Shown here: positions 18,787 to 27,472 of the stretch, in pieces
How the letters are laid out: every line of letters starts with the position of its first letter
Numbering within the stretch: the stretch's first letter is position 1
Assembly (NCBI RefSeq): GCF_902506345.1
Contig: NZ_LR733413.1
Span: 1,590,569-1,654,568 of the forward strand
Direction of reading: 5' to 3'
Length of the DNA stretch: 64,000 nt
Source: Flavobacterium sp. 9R
GTDB taxonomy: Bacteria; Bacteroidota; Bacteroidia; Flavobacteriales; Flavobacteriaceae
Notes under the pieces: model-generated
The model's database searches: none
What the model saw: the letters and a program-made list of their open reading frames with translations, nothing else
Told to the model about the DNA's origin: nothing
Position numbers and translations under genes: made by a program

Positions 18787-19260
18787 ATGAATTTAGAAAA
18801 AATTTTAGCGATTTCAGGTAAACCAGGTTTATTTGCATTGAAAGTACAAACAAGAACAGGTTTTGTTGCAGAATCTTTATTAGATGGAAAAAAAGTAACA
18901 GTAAGTTTAAAAAGTAACGTGAGTTTGTTGACTGAAATCTCTGTTTATACTTATGATGCTGAGAAACCTTTGGCTGAAGTAATGTCGAATATTGCTAAAA
19001 AAGAGAACAACGGAAAGGCTATTTCTCATAAAGAAGATAACGCTACTTTGAATGCTTATTTTAGAGAAGTGCTTCCTGAATATGATGAAGAAAGAGTATA
19101 TGCATCAGATATTAAAAAAATCTTGAACTGGTACAATATGTTACAAGAAAGAGGTTTAGTTACTGATGATGCGCCACCAGCGGTTGGGAAAGAAGAATCA
19201 GTTACTGAGGAAGTAGCTGCTGAAGCAAAACCAAAAAAAGCGAAAGCTAAAAAAGAGTAG
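18787..19260 (+). CDS. DUF5606 domain-containing protein
   Basis: 157 residues starting MNLEKILAISGKPGLFALKV, the conserved start of the DUF5606 family of Bacteroidota. The first 130 residues contain a small beta-rich domain (GFVAESLLDGKKVTVSLKSN) and a second part with VYASDIKKILNWYNMLQE; the tail is low-complexity acidic then Lys/Ala-rich. It was probably named from conservation only and I know no biochemical function. It is placed between peptide deformylase and mazG and followed by its own terminator. Confidence 0.85.
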   Translation: MNLEKILAISGKPGLFALKVQTRTGFVAESLLDGKKVTVSLKSNVSLLTEISVYTYDAEKPLAEVMSNIAKKENNGKAISHKEDNATLNAYFREVLPEYDEERVYASDIKKILNWYNMLQERGLVTDDAPPAVGKEESVTEEVAAEAKPKKAKAKKE

Positions 19261-19280
19261 TAGTACTTATACCAATATAA

Positions 19281-19318
19281 AATCCTGTTAAGTCGTTTTC
19301 TTGACAGGATTTTTTTAT
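19281..19318 (+). terminator. intrinsic terminator after the DUF5606 gene
   Basis: AATCCTGTTAAG / CTTGACAGGATT stem (one G-U pair) followed by a T-run, 20 nt after the stop. Confidence 0.85.
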
Positions 19319-19338
19319 TTTTACCAAAAACCAAAATC

Positions 19339-20112
19339 ATGAATTCTAGAGCCGACCAGTTAGCAGCCTTCGATCGATTGTTAACAATAATGGACGAATT
19401 GCGAGAAAAATGCCCTTGGGACAAGAAACAAACCTTGCAATCATTACGTCACTTAACCATTGAAGAAACCTATGAGTTAGGGGATGCTATTTTAGATAAT
19501 GACTTAAATGAAGTTAAAAAAGAGCTTGGTGATTTGCTACTTCATTTGGTTTTTTATGCCAAAATTGGTAGCGAAACACAGGATTTTGATATTGCCGATG
19601 TGTGTAATGAAATTTGCGAAAAACTCATTCATCGTCATCCTCATATTTATGGAGATACTATAGTGGAGAATGAGGAAGAGGTAAAGCAAAACTGGGAAAA
19701 ACTTAAATTAAAAGAAGGAAAAAAATCAGTTTTAGAAGGCGTTCCTAGAAGTTTACCAGCCTTGGTGAAAGCTAGCCGAATTCAAGATAAAGTAAAAGGA
19801 GTAGGATTTGATTGGGAAGAACCGCATCAAGTTTGGGACAAAGTGCAAGAGGAATTGCAAGAACTTCAAGAAGAAGTGGCGTCGGGAAATCAAGACAAAA
19901 TGGAATCGGAGTTTGGAGATGTTTTATTTTCAATGATTAATTATGCCCGTTTTTTAAACATCAATCCCGAAGATGCTCTGGAACGAACCAACAAAAAGTT
20001 TATCAAGCGATTTCAATACTTAGAAAGCAAAGCAGAAGAACTAGGGAAACCGCTTATGGATATGACTTTGGCAGAAATGGATGTTTTTTGGAACGAAGCC
20101 AAGAAACTTTAA
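19339..20112 (+). CDS. mazG: nucleoside triphosphate pyrophosphohydrolase MazG
   Basis: 257 residues with two MazG repeats. Domain 1 has KCPWDKKQTLQSLRHLTIEETYEL and the metal-binding ELGDLLLHLVFYAKI; domain 2 has KVQEELQELQEE and ESEFGDVLFSMINYARF. The enzyme hydrolyses NTPs to NMP and pyrophosphate, a house-cleaning role that also affects ppGpp levels in some bacteria. Length is that of the full two-domain enzyme. Both EExxE/ExxD metal motifs are intact. Confidence 0.93.
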   Translation: MNSRADQLAAFDRLLTIMDELREKCPWDKKQTLQSLRHLTIEETYELGDAILDNDLNEVKKELGDLLLHLVFYAKIGSETQDFDIADVCNEICEKLIHRHPHIYGDTIVENEEEVKQNWEKLKLKEGKKSVLEGVPRSLPALVKASRIQDKVKGVGFDWEEPHQVWDKVQEELQELQEEVASGNQDKMESEFGDVLFSMINYARFLNINPEDALERTNKKFIKRFQYLESKAEELGKPLMDMTLAEMDVFWNEAKKL

Positions 20113-20156
20113 ATTCAAATTAAGCCTTTTATATTCTATTTTATTCAAACTCATAC

Positions 20157-21599
20157 ATGTCAGCAAACACAACCGAATTAAAGCGTTCTTTAGGGTTATT
20201 AGACGCTACTAGCTTAGTAGCCGGATCAATGATTGGTTCAGGGATATTTATTGTTACATCAGCGATGGCCAGAGATGTTGGTTCTGCCGCATGGTTGCTA
20301 TTGATTTGGGTTGTGACCGGTTTGATTACTGTTGCTGCTGCTTTGAGTTACGGAGAGTTGGCAGGAATGATGCCTAATGCAGGTGGACAGTTTGTTTACA
20401 TTCAAAGAGCCTACGGTCGCCTGGTTTCTTTTCTCTACGGCTGGACGGTTTTTTCGGTGATACAAACGGGCGTAATTGCTGCTATTGCTGTTACATTTGC
20501 GAATTACAGTGCTGTATTTTTTCCTGTTTTGGATACCGTTTTATTCCAATCTGGGAGTTTTGTTTTTTCTAATAAACAGGTACTTGCCGTTTTTAGTATT
20601 TTTATTTTGACCTATATTAATACCAAAGGAATCGAGAACGGAAAATGGATTCAATTGATATTAACGGCTACTAAATTATTGGCACTTTTTGCGCTTATAA
20701 TTTTAGGAATCTATGTTGGGTTACAAAAAGATATTTTGTCGGCTAATTTCAGCAATATGTGGGAAGCTAGCAAGACAGTTGTGCATCCTGATGGTTCTGT
20801 TACAGTGACAAAATTAGTTGGAACAGCAATTTTAGGAGCAGCTACTGCTACGATGATAAATTCATTGTTTTCTAGTGATGCATGGAATAACGTCACGTTT
20901 ATCGCAGGTGAAATAAAAGACCCCAAGAAAAATATTCCAAGAAGTTTGTTTTTGGGAACTTTGATTGTTACCGTGATTTATGTTTTGGCCAATTTAGCTT
21001 ATCTATCATTATTGCCAATGCACGGAAGTCCTAATAGTAATGAAGTAGTTGCAAACGGAATTATGTTCGCCTCCAATGATAGAGTAGGTGCTGCAGCTGC
21101 GAGTATGATTATGGGAAATACGGGTGTTTTCGTGATGACCGCATTAATAATGATTTCCACCTTTGGTTGTAATAGTGGACTAATACTATCGGGAGGACGA
21201 TTATTTTATGCAATGGCTAATCAAGGATTGTTTTTTAGAAAAGCTACAGGACTCAATAAACATCAAGTACCTGCCAAGGCGCTTTGGGTACAATGTATCT
21301 GGGCATCTGTGCTTTGTGTATCTGGAAAGTTTGGTGATTTATTGACCTATGCCACTTTTGCTTCTCTATTGTTTTATATCTTAACGATATTGGGTGTTTT
21401 TATTTTAAGAAAAAAAGAACCCAATGCGTTGCGACCATACAAAGCATTGGGTTATCCTATTGTTCCTGCACTTTACATTCTAGTTGCTACAGGTATATGT
21501 TTGACACTCTTAGTTTATGAAACAGTAAATACAGGAATTGGACTAGCAATTGTTGCTTTGGGAATTCCTATTTACTATGCTGTTTTTAAGAAAGAGTAA
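20157..21599 (+). CDS. APC family amino acid permease
   Basis: 480 residues with about 12 membrane helices. The N-terminus LGLLDATSLVAGSMIGSGIF has the conserved GSxIGSGIF element of helix 1 that binds the substrate amine and carboxylate. SYGELAGMMPNAGGQFVYI and WNNVTFIAGEIKDPKKNIPRSL are also family signatures, closest in pattern to LAT-type amino acid exchangers. Substrate not identifiable. It is 44 nt after mazG and converges with the Fnr regulator gene (5-nt gap). Confidence 0.9.
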   Translation: MSANTTELKRSLGLLDATSLVAGSMIGSGIFIVTSAMARDVGSAAWLLLIWVVTGLITVAAALSYGELAGMMPNAGGQFVYIQRAYGRLVSFLYGWTVFSVIQTGVIAAIAVTFANYSAVFFPVLDTVLFQSGSFVFSNKQVLAVFSIFILTYINTKGIENGKWIQLILTATKLLALFALIILGIYVGLQKDILSANFSNMWEASKTVVHPDGSVTVTKLVGTAILGAATATMINSLFSSDAWNNVTFIAGEIKDPKKNIPRSLFLGTLIVTVIYVLANLAYLSLLPMHGSPNSNEVVANGIMFASNDRVGAAAASMIMGNTGVFVMTALIMISTFGCNSGLILSGGRLFYAMANQGLFFRKATGLNKHQVPAKALWVQCIWASVLCVSGKFGDLLTYATFASLLFYILTILGVFILRKKEPNALRPYKALGYPIVPALYILVATGICLTLLVYETVNTGIGLAIVALGIPIYYAVFKKE

Positions 21600-21604
21600 A
21601 GCGC

Positions 21605-22285
21605 TTATTCGGCTACTTTTTTTAGCTTATTCAAGTCTTTAATGGCGATTTTTTTGCCCACTAATTCAATTAATCCAGTTTTATTGAATTCGGATAGAAT
21701 ACGAATACAGCTCTCAGTAGCAGTACCAATCATTCCCGCTAATTCTTCTCTAGAAAGTTGTACTTTGAGTGTGTTGTCGGTATTTTTGCCAAAAGTCTCT
21801 TGTAAATAAATTAAGGTTTCTGCTAATCTATTTTTGACTGTCTTTTGTGCCATTGAGACAACATGTAAATCAGATTCTTTCAAGTCACCACAAATAGATT
21901 TCATCATGCTTAATGAAAACTGATTGTTTTTATTGAAAAAACTCAAGATTTCAGATTTTGGAATAAAACATACCTCCATATCCTCAAGCGCTATAGCTGA
22001 AAGATTTGCAGGTTCGTCACTAACCATTGAACGCTGGCCAAGAAGTTCACCAGCTTTTACCAATTTTACAATTTGATCTTTTCCGTTGGTACTGAGTTTG
22101 GATAGTTTGCAAAAACCATCTTTAACACAATACACACCGTTAATCACTTCACCTTCTTCAAAGAGAGGCTCACCTTTTTTAATGGTGTAAGAAGTTTTAC
22201 AACTAGCAACTTTTAAGAGTTCTTCTTTGTTTAGTGCTTTTAAAGAACTAAATTCACGTACAATACATTGCTCACATTTGCTCAT
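21605..22285 (-). CDS. Crp/Fnr family regulator, probable oxygen-responsive Fnr
   Basis: 226 residues: a cyclic-nucleotide-binding-type beta-roll, a dimerisation helix, and a winged helix with LSREELAGMIGTATESCIRILSEF. The recognition helix keeps the E-x3-R pair that reads TGA/TCA half-sites in Crp/Fnr proteins, while the Fnr Ser of ETxSR is Ile. N-terminal C4-x2-C7 and further Cys residues (about C29, C53, C60) could hold an iron-sulfur cluster, but the spacing is not that of E. coli Fnr. It is divergent from ccoI and shares a TGA-N6-TCA dyad with it. It probably governs the cbb3/hemN genes around it. Confidence 0.85.
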   Translation of the reverse strand: MSKCEQCIVREFSSLKALNKEELLKVASCKTSYTIKKGEPLFEEGEVINGVYCVKDGFCKLSKLSTNGKDQIVKLVKAGELLGQRSMVSDEPANLSAIALEDMEVCFIPKSEILSFFNKNNQFSLSMMKSICGDLKESDLHVVSMAQKTVKNRLAETLIYLQETFGKNTDNTLKVQLSREELAGMIGTATESCIRILSEFNKTGLIELVGKKIAIKDLNKLKKVAE

Positions 22286-22307
22286 TAATGTCTGGAATAA
22301 TTTTGAG

Positions 22308-22315
22308 CAAAAATA
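22308..22315 (-). promoter_or_regulatory. -7 element of the Crp/Fnr gene promoter
   Basis: On the minus strand TATTTTTG matches TAnnTTTG, 22 nt upstream of the ATG at 22285. The shared Fnr dyad (22326-22337) lies 11 nt upstream of this box, inside the promoter. Confidence 0.55.
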
Positions 22316-22325
22316 AACAAAATTA

Positions 22326-22337
22326 TGACAAAAATCA
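22326..22337. promoter_or_regulatory. Fnr-type operator shared by ccoI and the Crp/Fnr gene
   Basis: TGACAAAAATCA matches TGA-N6-TCA. Toward ccoI its first base is 35 nt before the -7-like box AACCTTTG (22361-22368), the activating distance seen at three other promoters here. Toward the regulator gene it falls between the -33 and -7 regions, a position that would block RNA polymerase. Confidence 0.7.
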
Positions 22338-22394
22338 TATTTTTAAGCGAATCAATTGGCAACCTTTGCGGCACTTTAATAGGAAAAATAAATT

Positions 22395-24785
22395 ATGGAA
22401 AAAGAAAATTGTTTTCACTGCGGCTTAGACATTGAGAAGGCTGATGAAATCCATTTTGATACTAAGATTTTTTGCTGTAACGGTTGTAAAACGGTTTATG
22501 AAATATTTAGTGCGAATGACCTTTCTTGCTATTATGACTTTGAACAATCGCCTGGAGCAACGCCTCTTGACATTGCAGGAAAATATGATTTTTTAGATAA
22601 CCCAACTATTGTTGCCAAGCTTCTTGATTTTCAGGAAGAAAACACAGAAATTATTTCCTTAAGCATTCCACATATTCATTGCAGTTCTTGTATTTGGATT
22701 TTAGAAAATCTGCAAAGATTGCAACCAGGAATCAATACTTCGCAGGTTAACTTTCCTGAGAAGAAAGTTAGAATCAATTACAATCCAAACTTGGTATCGG
22801 TAAAAGATATCGTTTATCTTTTGAGTTCTATTGGGTATGAACCCTACATAAGTCTTGAGAATTACGAGACTGGAAAAGAAAAGATTGATAGAAGTTTGAC
22901 TTACAAGTTAGGGGTAGCCTTCTTTTGTTTTGGTAATATTATGTTGCTCTCTTTTCCTGAATATTTTGAAGTGGAAGAATATTGGTTGAATCAATATCGT
23001 GGTTTTTTTCGTTGGTTGATTTTTGCCCTTTCTTTACCTAGTTTCTTTTATTCGGCAAGTGGATATTATGTATCGGCTTATAAAAGTATTCGTTCCAAAA
23101 TGCTGAACATTGATATTCCAATTGCGCTTGGGATAGTAGTCATGTTTATCAGAAGTACCTTTGATATTATCATGGATTACGGTTCTGGATTTTTTGATAG
23201 TTTATGTGGACTGATTTTTTTCATGCTTTTGGGAAAAATGTTTCAGATAAAAACCTATAGTTTTCTGAGTTTTGAAAGAGATTTTAAATCCTATTTTCCT
23301 ATTGCTATTACCCGAATTAATCCTGATGCTTCTGAAGAAAGTATTCCTGTTTTTGATATTCAAAAAGGAGACCGTTTATTGATTCGAAATCAAGAGTTGA
23401 TACCTGTTGATGGTATTTTAATTAGCGAAAAATCAGAGATTGATTATAGTTTTGTTACGGGTGAAGCAATTCCAATTGTGAAGCAATCAGGAGATAAAAT
23501 TTTCGCAGGAGGAAAACAAATTGGGAAAGTAATCGAAATGGAAGTATTGCATTCTGTTTCTCAAAGTTATTTGACGCAGTTGTGGAGTAATGATGTTTTT
23601 CAGAAGAAAGTCGAGCAAAAACACAAAACCATTACCGATGCAATTTCGCGTTATTTCACTCCTATTTTGTTATTGATTGCATTTGCAGGTTTTGGGTATT
23701 GGATATTTTTTGATGCCAATACGGCTTTCAATGTTTTCACCGCAGTTTTGATTGTAGCTTGTCCTTGTGCATTGGCTTTGACTGCGCCATTTACTATGGG
23801 GAATGTGTTGCGAATTATGGGAAAACAAAAGTTCTATCTCAAAAATGCTTTGGTAATAGAACAATTGGCCAAAGTCGATACTATAGTTTTTGATAAAACA
23901 GGAACTATAACGACCAATAAAAAATCGAATATTAGTTATCAGGGTATTGAGTTGAGCATTGAAGAACAAGCTTTGATTAAGAGTGTTTTGAGAGCTTCTA
24001 ATCATCCTTTGAGTAGGATGCTCTATGATTTTTTGCCTGAAACCAAAAGAGAAAAAGTTATTCTTTTTGATGAAATTCCGGGAAAAGGAATTCAAGCCAA
24101 GATTTTAGATAGGCAAGTTCAAATTGGTTCTGCTTCTTTTGTAGGTAAAGTGCAAGAGGAAGGGCTGCAGCAAACCGCGGTTCATATCAAAATTGATGAG
24201 GTGTATTACGGTCATTATGTGTTTAATAATGAATATCGAACTGGTTTAGAAGATTTATTTCAGTTGTTGAATAAAAAGTATGAAGTAAAAATTTTATCCG
24301 GAGATAACGAAGGTGAAAGGCCTACTTTAGAAAAAATACTTCCTGATGGTGTGGAATTGGTTTTTAATCAAAAACCAGATGAAAAATTAGCTTTTATCAA
24401 AGAATTGCAAGAGCAAGGCAAAAATGTGATGATGGTGGGCGATGGTCTAAATGATGCTGGAGCTTTAGCGCAAAGTAATATTGGAATTTCAATTTCAGAG
24501 AATGTAAATGTGTTTTCACCAGCTTGTGATGCGATTCTCGATGCCTCGGAATTTTTCAAATTAAACTACTTTTTAAATCTGTCCAAAGACGCTATAAAAA
24601 CCATAAAAATGAGCTTTGGATTATCCTTGTTGTATAATGTAGTGGGGTTATCATTTGCTATCACTGGAAACCTCTTGCCGTTGGTCGCTGCCATCATTAT
24701 GCCTCTGAGTACCATTACGATAGTGAGTTTTGTAACGATTATGAGTAATTACTATGCACGAAAAAAAACTAACAGATTTAGTTAG
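22395..24785 (+). CDS. ccoI: copper-translocating P1B-type ATPase for cbb3 oxidase assembly
   Basis: 796 residues. The N-terminus has a Cys-rich metal-binding domain (CFHCGLDIEKADEIHFD, CCNGCKTVYE) and a heavy-metal-associated domain with HIHCSSC, then eight membrane helices, the actuator DYSFVTGEAIPI, the CPC metal site (VACPCALALTAPF), the phosphorylation motif DKTGTIT and the hinge MVGDGLNDAGALAQS. The extended N-terminal Cys domain is typical of CcoI/FixI, which exports copper for insertion into CcoN. Its promoter has an Fnr dyad at the common 35-nt distance, and the structural cco genes follow at once. Confidence 0.94.
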   Translation: MEKENCFHCGLDIEKADEIHFDTKIFCCNGCKTVYEIFSANDLSCYYDFEQSPGATPLDIAGKYDFLDNPTIVAKLLDFQEENTEIISLSIPHIHCSSCIWILENLQRLQPGINTSQVNFPEKKVRINYNPNLVSVKDIVYLLSSIGYEPYISLENYETGKEKIDRSLTYKLGVAFFCFGNIMLLSFPEYFEVEEYWLNQYRGFFRWLIFALSLPSFFYSASGYYVSAYKSIRSKMLNIDIPIALGIVVMFIRSTFDIIMDYGSGFFDSLCGLIFFMLLGKMFQIKTYSFLSFERDFKSYFPIAITRINPDASEESIPVFDIQKGDRLLIRNQELIPVDGILISEKSEIDYSFVTGEAIPIVKQSGDKIFAGGKQIGKVIEMEVLHSVSQSYLTQLWSNDVFQKKVEQKHKTITDAISRYFTPILLLIAFAGFGYWIFFDANTAFNVFTAVLIVACPCALALTAPFTMGNVLRIMGKQKFYLKNALVIEQLAKVDTIVFDKTGTITTNKKSNISYQGIELSIEEQALIKSVLRASNHPLSRMLYDFLPETKREKVILFDEIPGKGIQAKILDRQVQIGSASFVGKVQEEGLQQTAVHIKIDEVYYGHYVFNNEYRTGLEDLFQLLNKKYEVKILSGDNEGERPTLEKILPDGVELVFNQKPDEKLAFIKELQEQGKNVMMVGDGLNDAGALAQSNIGISISENVNVFSPACDAILDASEFFKLNYFLNLSKDAIKTIKMSFGLSLLYNVVGLSFAITGNLLPLVAAIIMPLSTITIVSFVTIMSNYYARKKTNRFS

Positions 24786-24830
24786 AAATATTATTTTTTT
24801 TGCATAATTTTAACAAAACAAGATTAAATA

Positions 24831-24842
24831 TGATAAAAGTCA
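24831..24842. promoter_or_regulatory. Fnr-type operator of the ccoS-ccoNOQP operon
   Basis: TGATAAAAGTCA matches TGA-N6-TCA and lies within ATATGATAAAAGTCATAT, an extended dyad. Its first base is 35 nt before the -7 box TATTTTTG at 24866-24873. The predicted transcript starts about 15-20 nt before the ccoS ATG. Confidence 0.75.
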
Positions 24843-24892
24843 TATTTTGAAATTTTTCTTAAAAGTATTTTTGTCCATATAAAACTTATAGT

Positions 24893-25075
24893 ATGAGTGT
24901 CATTTATCTTTTAATCTCCATCAGTATTTTTGTCGCTATAGGCTTTTTTGTTGCTTTTGTTATTGCAGTAAGAACCGGACAATACGATGACGATTACACC
25001 CCTTCTGTGCGAATGCTCTTTGATGATGAGTTAGCCAAAAAAAATCAAAAATCAACAATAACAAAAGAAAACTAA
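24893..25075 (+). CDS. ccoS: cbb3-type cytochrome oxidase assembly protein CcoS
   Basis: 60 residues. One membrane helix (IYLLISISIFVAIGFFVAFVIAV) is followed by the conserved short tail RTGQYDDDYTPSVRMLFDDE, in which the GQYDD segment and the small size mark CcoS. It is needed for incorporation of heme and copper cofactors into the oxidase. First gene of the cco operon, 7 nt before ccoNO, with an Fnr dyad in its promoter. Confidence 0.93.
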   Translation: MSVIYLLISISIFVAIGFFVAFVIAVRTGQYDDDYTPSVRMLFDDELAKKNQKSTITKEN

Positions 25076-25082
25076 TTTAATT

Positions 25083-27266
25083 ATGGAAATGCAACAATTT
25101 TATTACGACAACAAAATTGTAAAGAAGTTCATTTACGCAACCATCGTTTTTGGTGTTGTGGGAATGCTTGTGGGCCTTATTTTGGCTTTTATGTTTCTTT
25201 TTCCAAACGTAACCGAGGGGATTTCTTGGTTAAGTTTTGGTAGATTGAGACCTTTACATACTAACGCTGTTATTTTTGCCTTTGTAGGAAACGCAATGTT
25301 TGCCGGGGTTTACTACTCTTTACAGCGATTACTAAAAGCAAGAATGTTTAGCGATTTCTTGAGTAATCTTAACTTTTGGGGCTGGCAGTTAATCATTGTT
25401 GCCGCAGCAGTCTCATTGCCCTTAGGATATACTTCATCTAAAGAATATGCTGAGCTAGAATGGCCAATTGATATTGCTATTGCTTTGATTTGGGTTGTTT
25501 TTGGTATCAATATGATTGGAACAATGCTTAAAAGAAGAGAGCGTCACTTGTATGTAGCGATTTGGTTTTACATAGCTACTTTTATTACCGTAGCTGTTTT
25601 ACATATCTTCAATAGTTTAGAATTGCCTATTTCGGCAATGAAAAGTTACTCAGTTTATGCTGGGGTTCAAGATGCTTTAGTACAATGGTGGTATGGTCAC
25701 AACGCAGTGGCATTTTTCTTAACAACACCGTTCTTAGGTTTAATGTACTATTTTGTGCCTAAAGTAGCCAATCGTCCTGTTTATTCTTATCGTTTATCAA
25801 TCATTCACTTTTGGTCACTGATATTCTTATACATTTGGGCTGGACCACACCACTTATTGTATTCTGCATTGCCAACTTGGGCACAAAACTTAGGAGTAGT
25901 TTTCTCAGTGATGTTGATTGCGCCATCTTGGGGAGGTATGATTAATGGTTTGTTGACTTTGAGAGGCGTTTGGGACAAAGTTAGAGTTGAGCCTGTTTTG
26001 AAATTCTTCGTAGTGGCAATGACGGGTTATGGTATGGCAACTTTTGAAGGACCAATGTTGTCTTTGAAAAATGTTAACGCTATTGCACACTATACGGATT
26101 GGATTATTGCACACGTTCACGTAGGAGCATTAGCTTGGAACGGATTTATGGCTTTTGGTATTATTTATTGGTTAATCCCAAGAATGTCAAAAGGAACTTT
26201 ATATTCTACTAAATTGGCGAATTTCCACTTCTGGATTGGAACTTTAGGAATTATACTTTATGCATTACCAATGTATGTTGCAGGTTTCTTGCAAGCTTCA
26301 ATGTGGAAACAGTTCAATCCTGATGGAACATTAACTTATGGAAACTTCTTAGAAACAGTAACTCAAATTATGCCAATGTATTGGATGAGAGCTGTTGGTG
26401 GAACTTTGTATTTAACTGGAATGTTGGTGTTAGTGTATAACATTGTACAAACCGTGCGCAACAGCGATGCAATTGAAGATGAATTAGCAGAAGCTCCTGC
26501 ACTACAAGATATCAGCTCAAAACGTTTTAGAGGTGAAAAATACCATACTTGGTTAGAAAGAAGACCAATACAAATGGCAATTTTAGCTACTGTAGCTATT
26601 TTAATTGGAGGTATTATTCAAATTGTTCCAACTATTATGGTCAAATCGAATATTCCAACCATAGCGAGTGTGAAACCTTATACTCCTCTAGAATTAGAAG
26701 GACGTGATTTGTACATCCGTGAAGGTTGTGTTAGCTGTCACTCTCAATCCGTTCGACCATTCAGAAGTGAGGTAGAGCGTTACGGTCCTCAGGCTAAAGC
26801 AGGAGAATTTGTTTACGATCATCCATTCCTTTGGGGGTCAAAACGAACAGGTCCAGATTTGCAACGTGTTGGTCAAAAATACAATGATAACTGGCACTTT
26901 AACCATTTCTGGAGTCCACAAAGTATTTCAGCAGGTTCTATTATGCCAAGTTACAAATGGTTGTTTGATAACAAGCCGATGGATGTTTCTATGACCGAAA
27001 AGAAAATGAAAGCAATGGTTACTCTTGGTGTTCCATATACAGAGGCACAAATTGCCAACGGACAAAAAGACCTGAGAGCACAAGCTATCAAAATTGAAGA
27101 GAGCTTGAAAAATGATCCTGACTTCGTGAAAAGTTACGAAGAGAGTAAAAAGAAAGCAGAAGCAAGAGGAGAGAAATTTGTTCCGATGAACGAAAGAGAG
27201 ATTGTAGCTTTGATTGCTTATATGCAACGTTTAGGTACTGATATCAAAGTAAAGGACAATAAATAA
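25083..27266 (+). CDS. ccoNO: fused cbb3-type cytochrome c oxidase subunits I and II
   Basis: 727 residues joining CcoN and CcoO, as in other Bacteroidota. Residues 1 to about 470 are the 12-helix heme-copper core: RPLHTNAVIFAFVGNAMF (low-spin heme ligand), WWYGHNAVAFFLTTPFLG, WAGPHHLLYSALP (CuB ligands) and DWIIAHVHVGALAWNGF. A linker and one helix lead to the CcoO part with a single heme-c site, C549-V-S-C552-H553, in REGCVSCHSQSVRPF. The complex reduces oxygen at low concentrations and pumps protons. Co-transcribed with ccoS, ccoQ and ccoP. Confidence 0.96.
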   Translation: MEMQQFYYDNKIVKKFIYATIVFGVVGMLVGLILAFMFLFPNVTEGISWLSFGRLRPLHTNAVIFAFVGNAMFAGVYYSLQRLLKARMFSDFLSNLNFWGWQLIIVAAAVSLPLGYTSSKEYAELEWPIDIAIALIWVVFGINMIGTMLKRRERHLYVAIWFYIATFITVAVLHIFNSLELPISAMKSYSVYAGVQDALVQWWYGHNAVAFFLTTPFLGLMYYFVPKVANRPVYSYRLSIIHFWSLIFLYIWAGPHHLLYSALPTWAQNLGVVFSVMLIAPSWGGMINGLLTLRGVWDKVRVEPVLKFFVVAMTGYGMATFEGPMLSLKNVNAIAHYTDWIIAHVHVGALAWNGFMAFGIIYWLIPRMSKGTLYSTKLANFHFWIGTLGIILYALPMYVAGFLQASMWKQFNPDGTLTYGNFLETVTQIMPMYWMRAVGGTLYLTGMLVLVYNIVQTVRNSDAIEDELAEAPALQDISSKRFRGEKYHTWLERRPIQMAILATVAILIGGIIQIVPTIMVKSNIPTIASVKPYTPLELEGRDLYIREGCVSCHSQSVRPFRSEVERYGPQAKAGEFVYDHPFLWGSKRTGPDLQRVGQKYNDNWHFNHFWSPQSISAGSIMPSYKWLFDNKPMDVSMTEKKMKAMVTLGVPYTEAQIANGQKDLRAQAIKIEESLKNDPDFVKSYEESKKKAEARGEKFVPMNEREIVALIAYMQRLGTDIKVKDNK

Positions 27267-27274
27267 GAAAGACG

Positions 27275-27454
27275 ATGTTTGAACAAATTAAACACAATAT
27301 GGAGACGATTGCAGGGATTGAAATCTATCCAGTACTTTCATTATTGATTTTCTTTTTCTTCTTTGTAGGATTAGCTTTTTGGGTGTTTTCATATAAAAAA
27401 GAAACCATTCAAGAAATGAGCAATATTCCTCTTGAAGACAATCCTTCTGTATAA
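27275..27454 (+). CDS. ccoQ: cbb3-type oxidase subunit CcoQ-like small membrane protein
   Basis: 59 residues from ATG 27275: MFEQIKHNMETIAGIEIYPV, then a single hydrophobic helix (LSLLIFFFFFVGLAFWVFSY) and a short acidic tail ending NIPLEDNPSV. Size, one helix near the N-terminus and position between ccoNO (8 nt) and ccoP (18 nt) identify it as CcoQ/FixQ, which stabilises the oxidase complex. It is shorter than many annotation cut-offs and easily missed. Confidence 0.88.
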   Translation: MFEQIKHNMETIAGIEIYPVLSLLIFFFFFVGLAFWVFSYKKETIQEMSNIPLEDNPSV

Positions 27455-27472
27455 TTTTAAAGCGTAAAAAAA

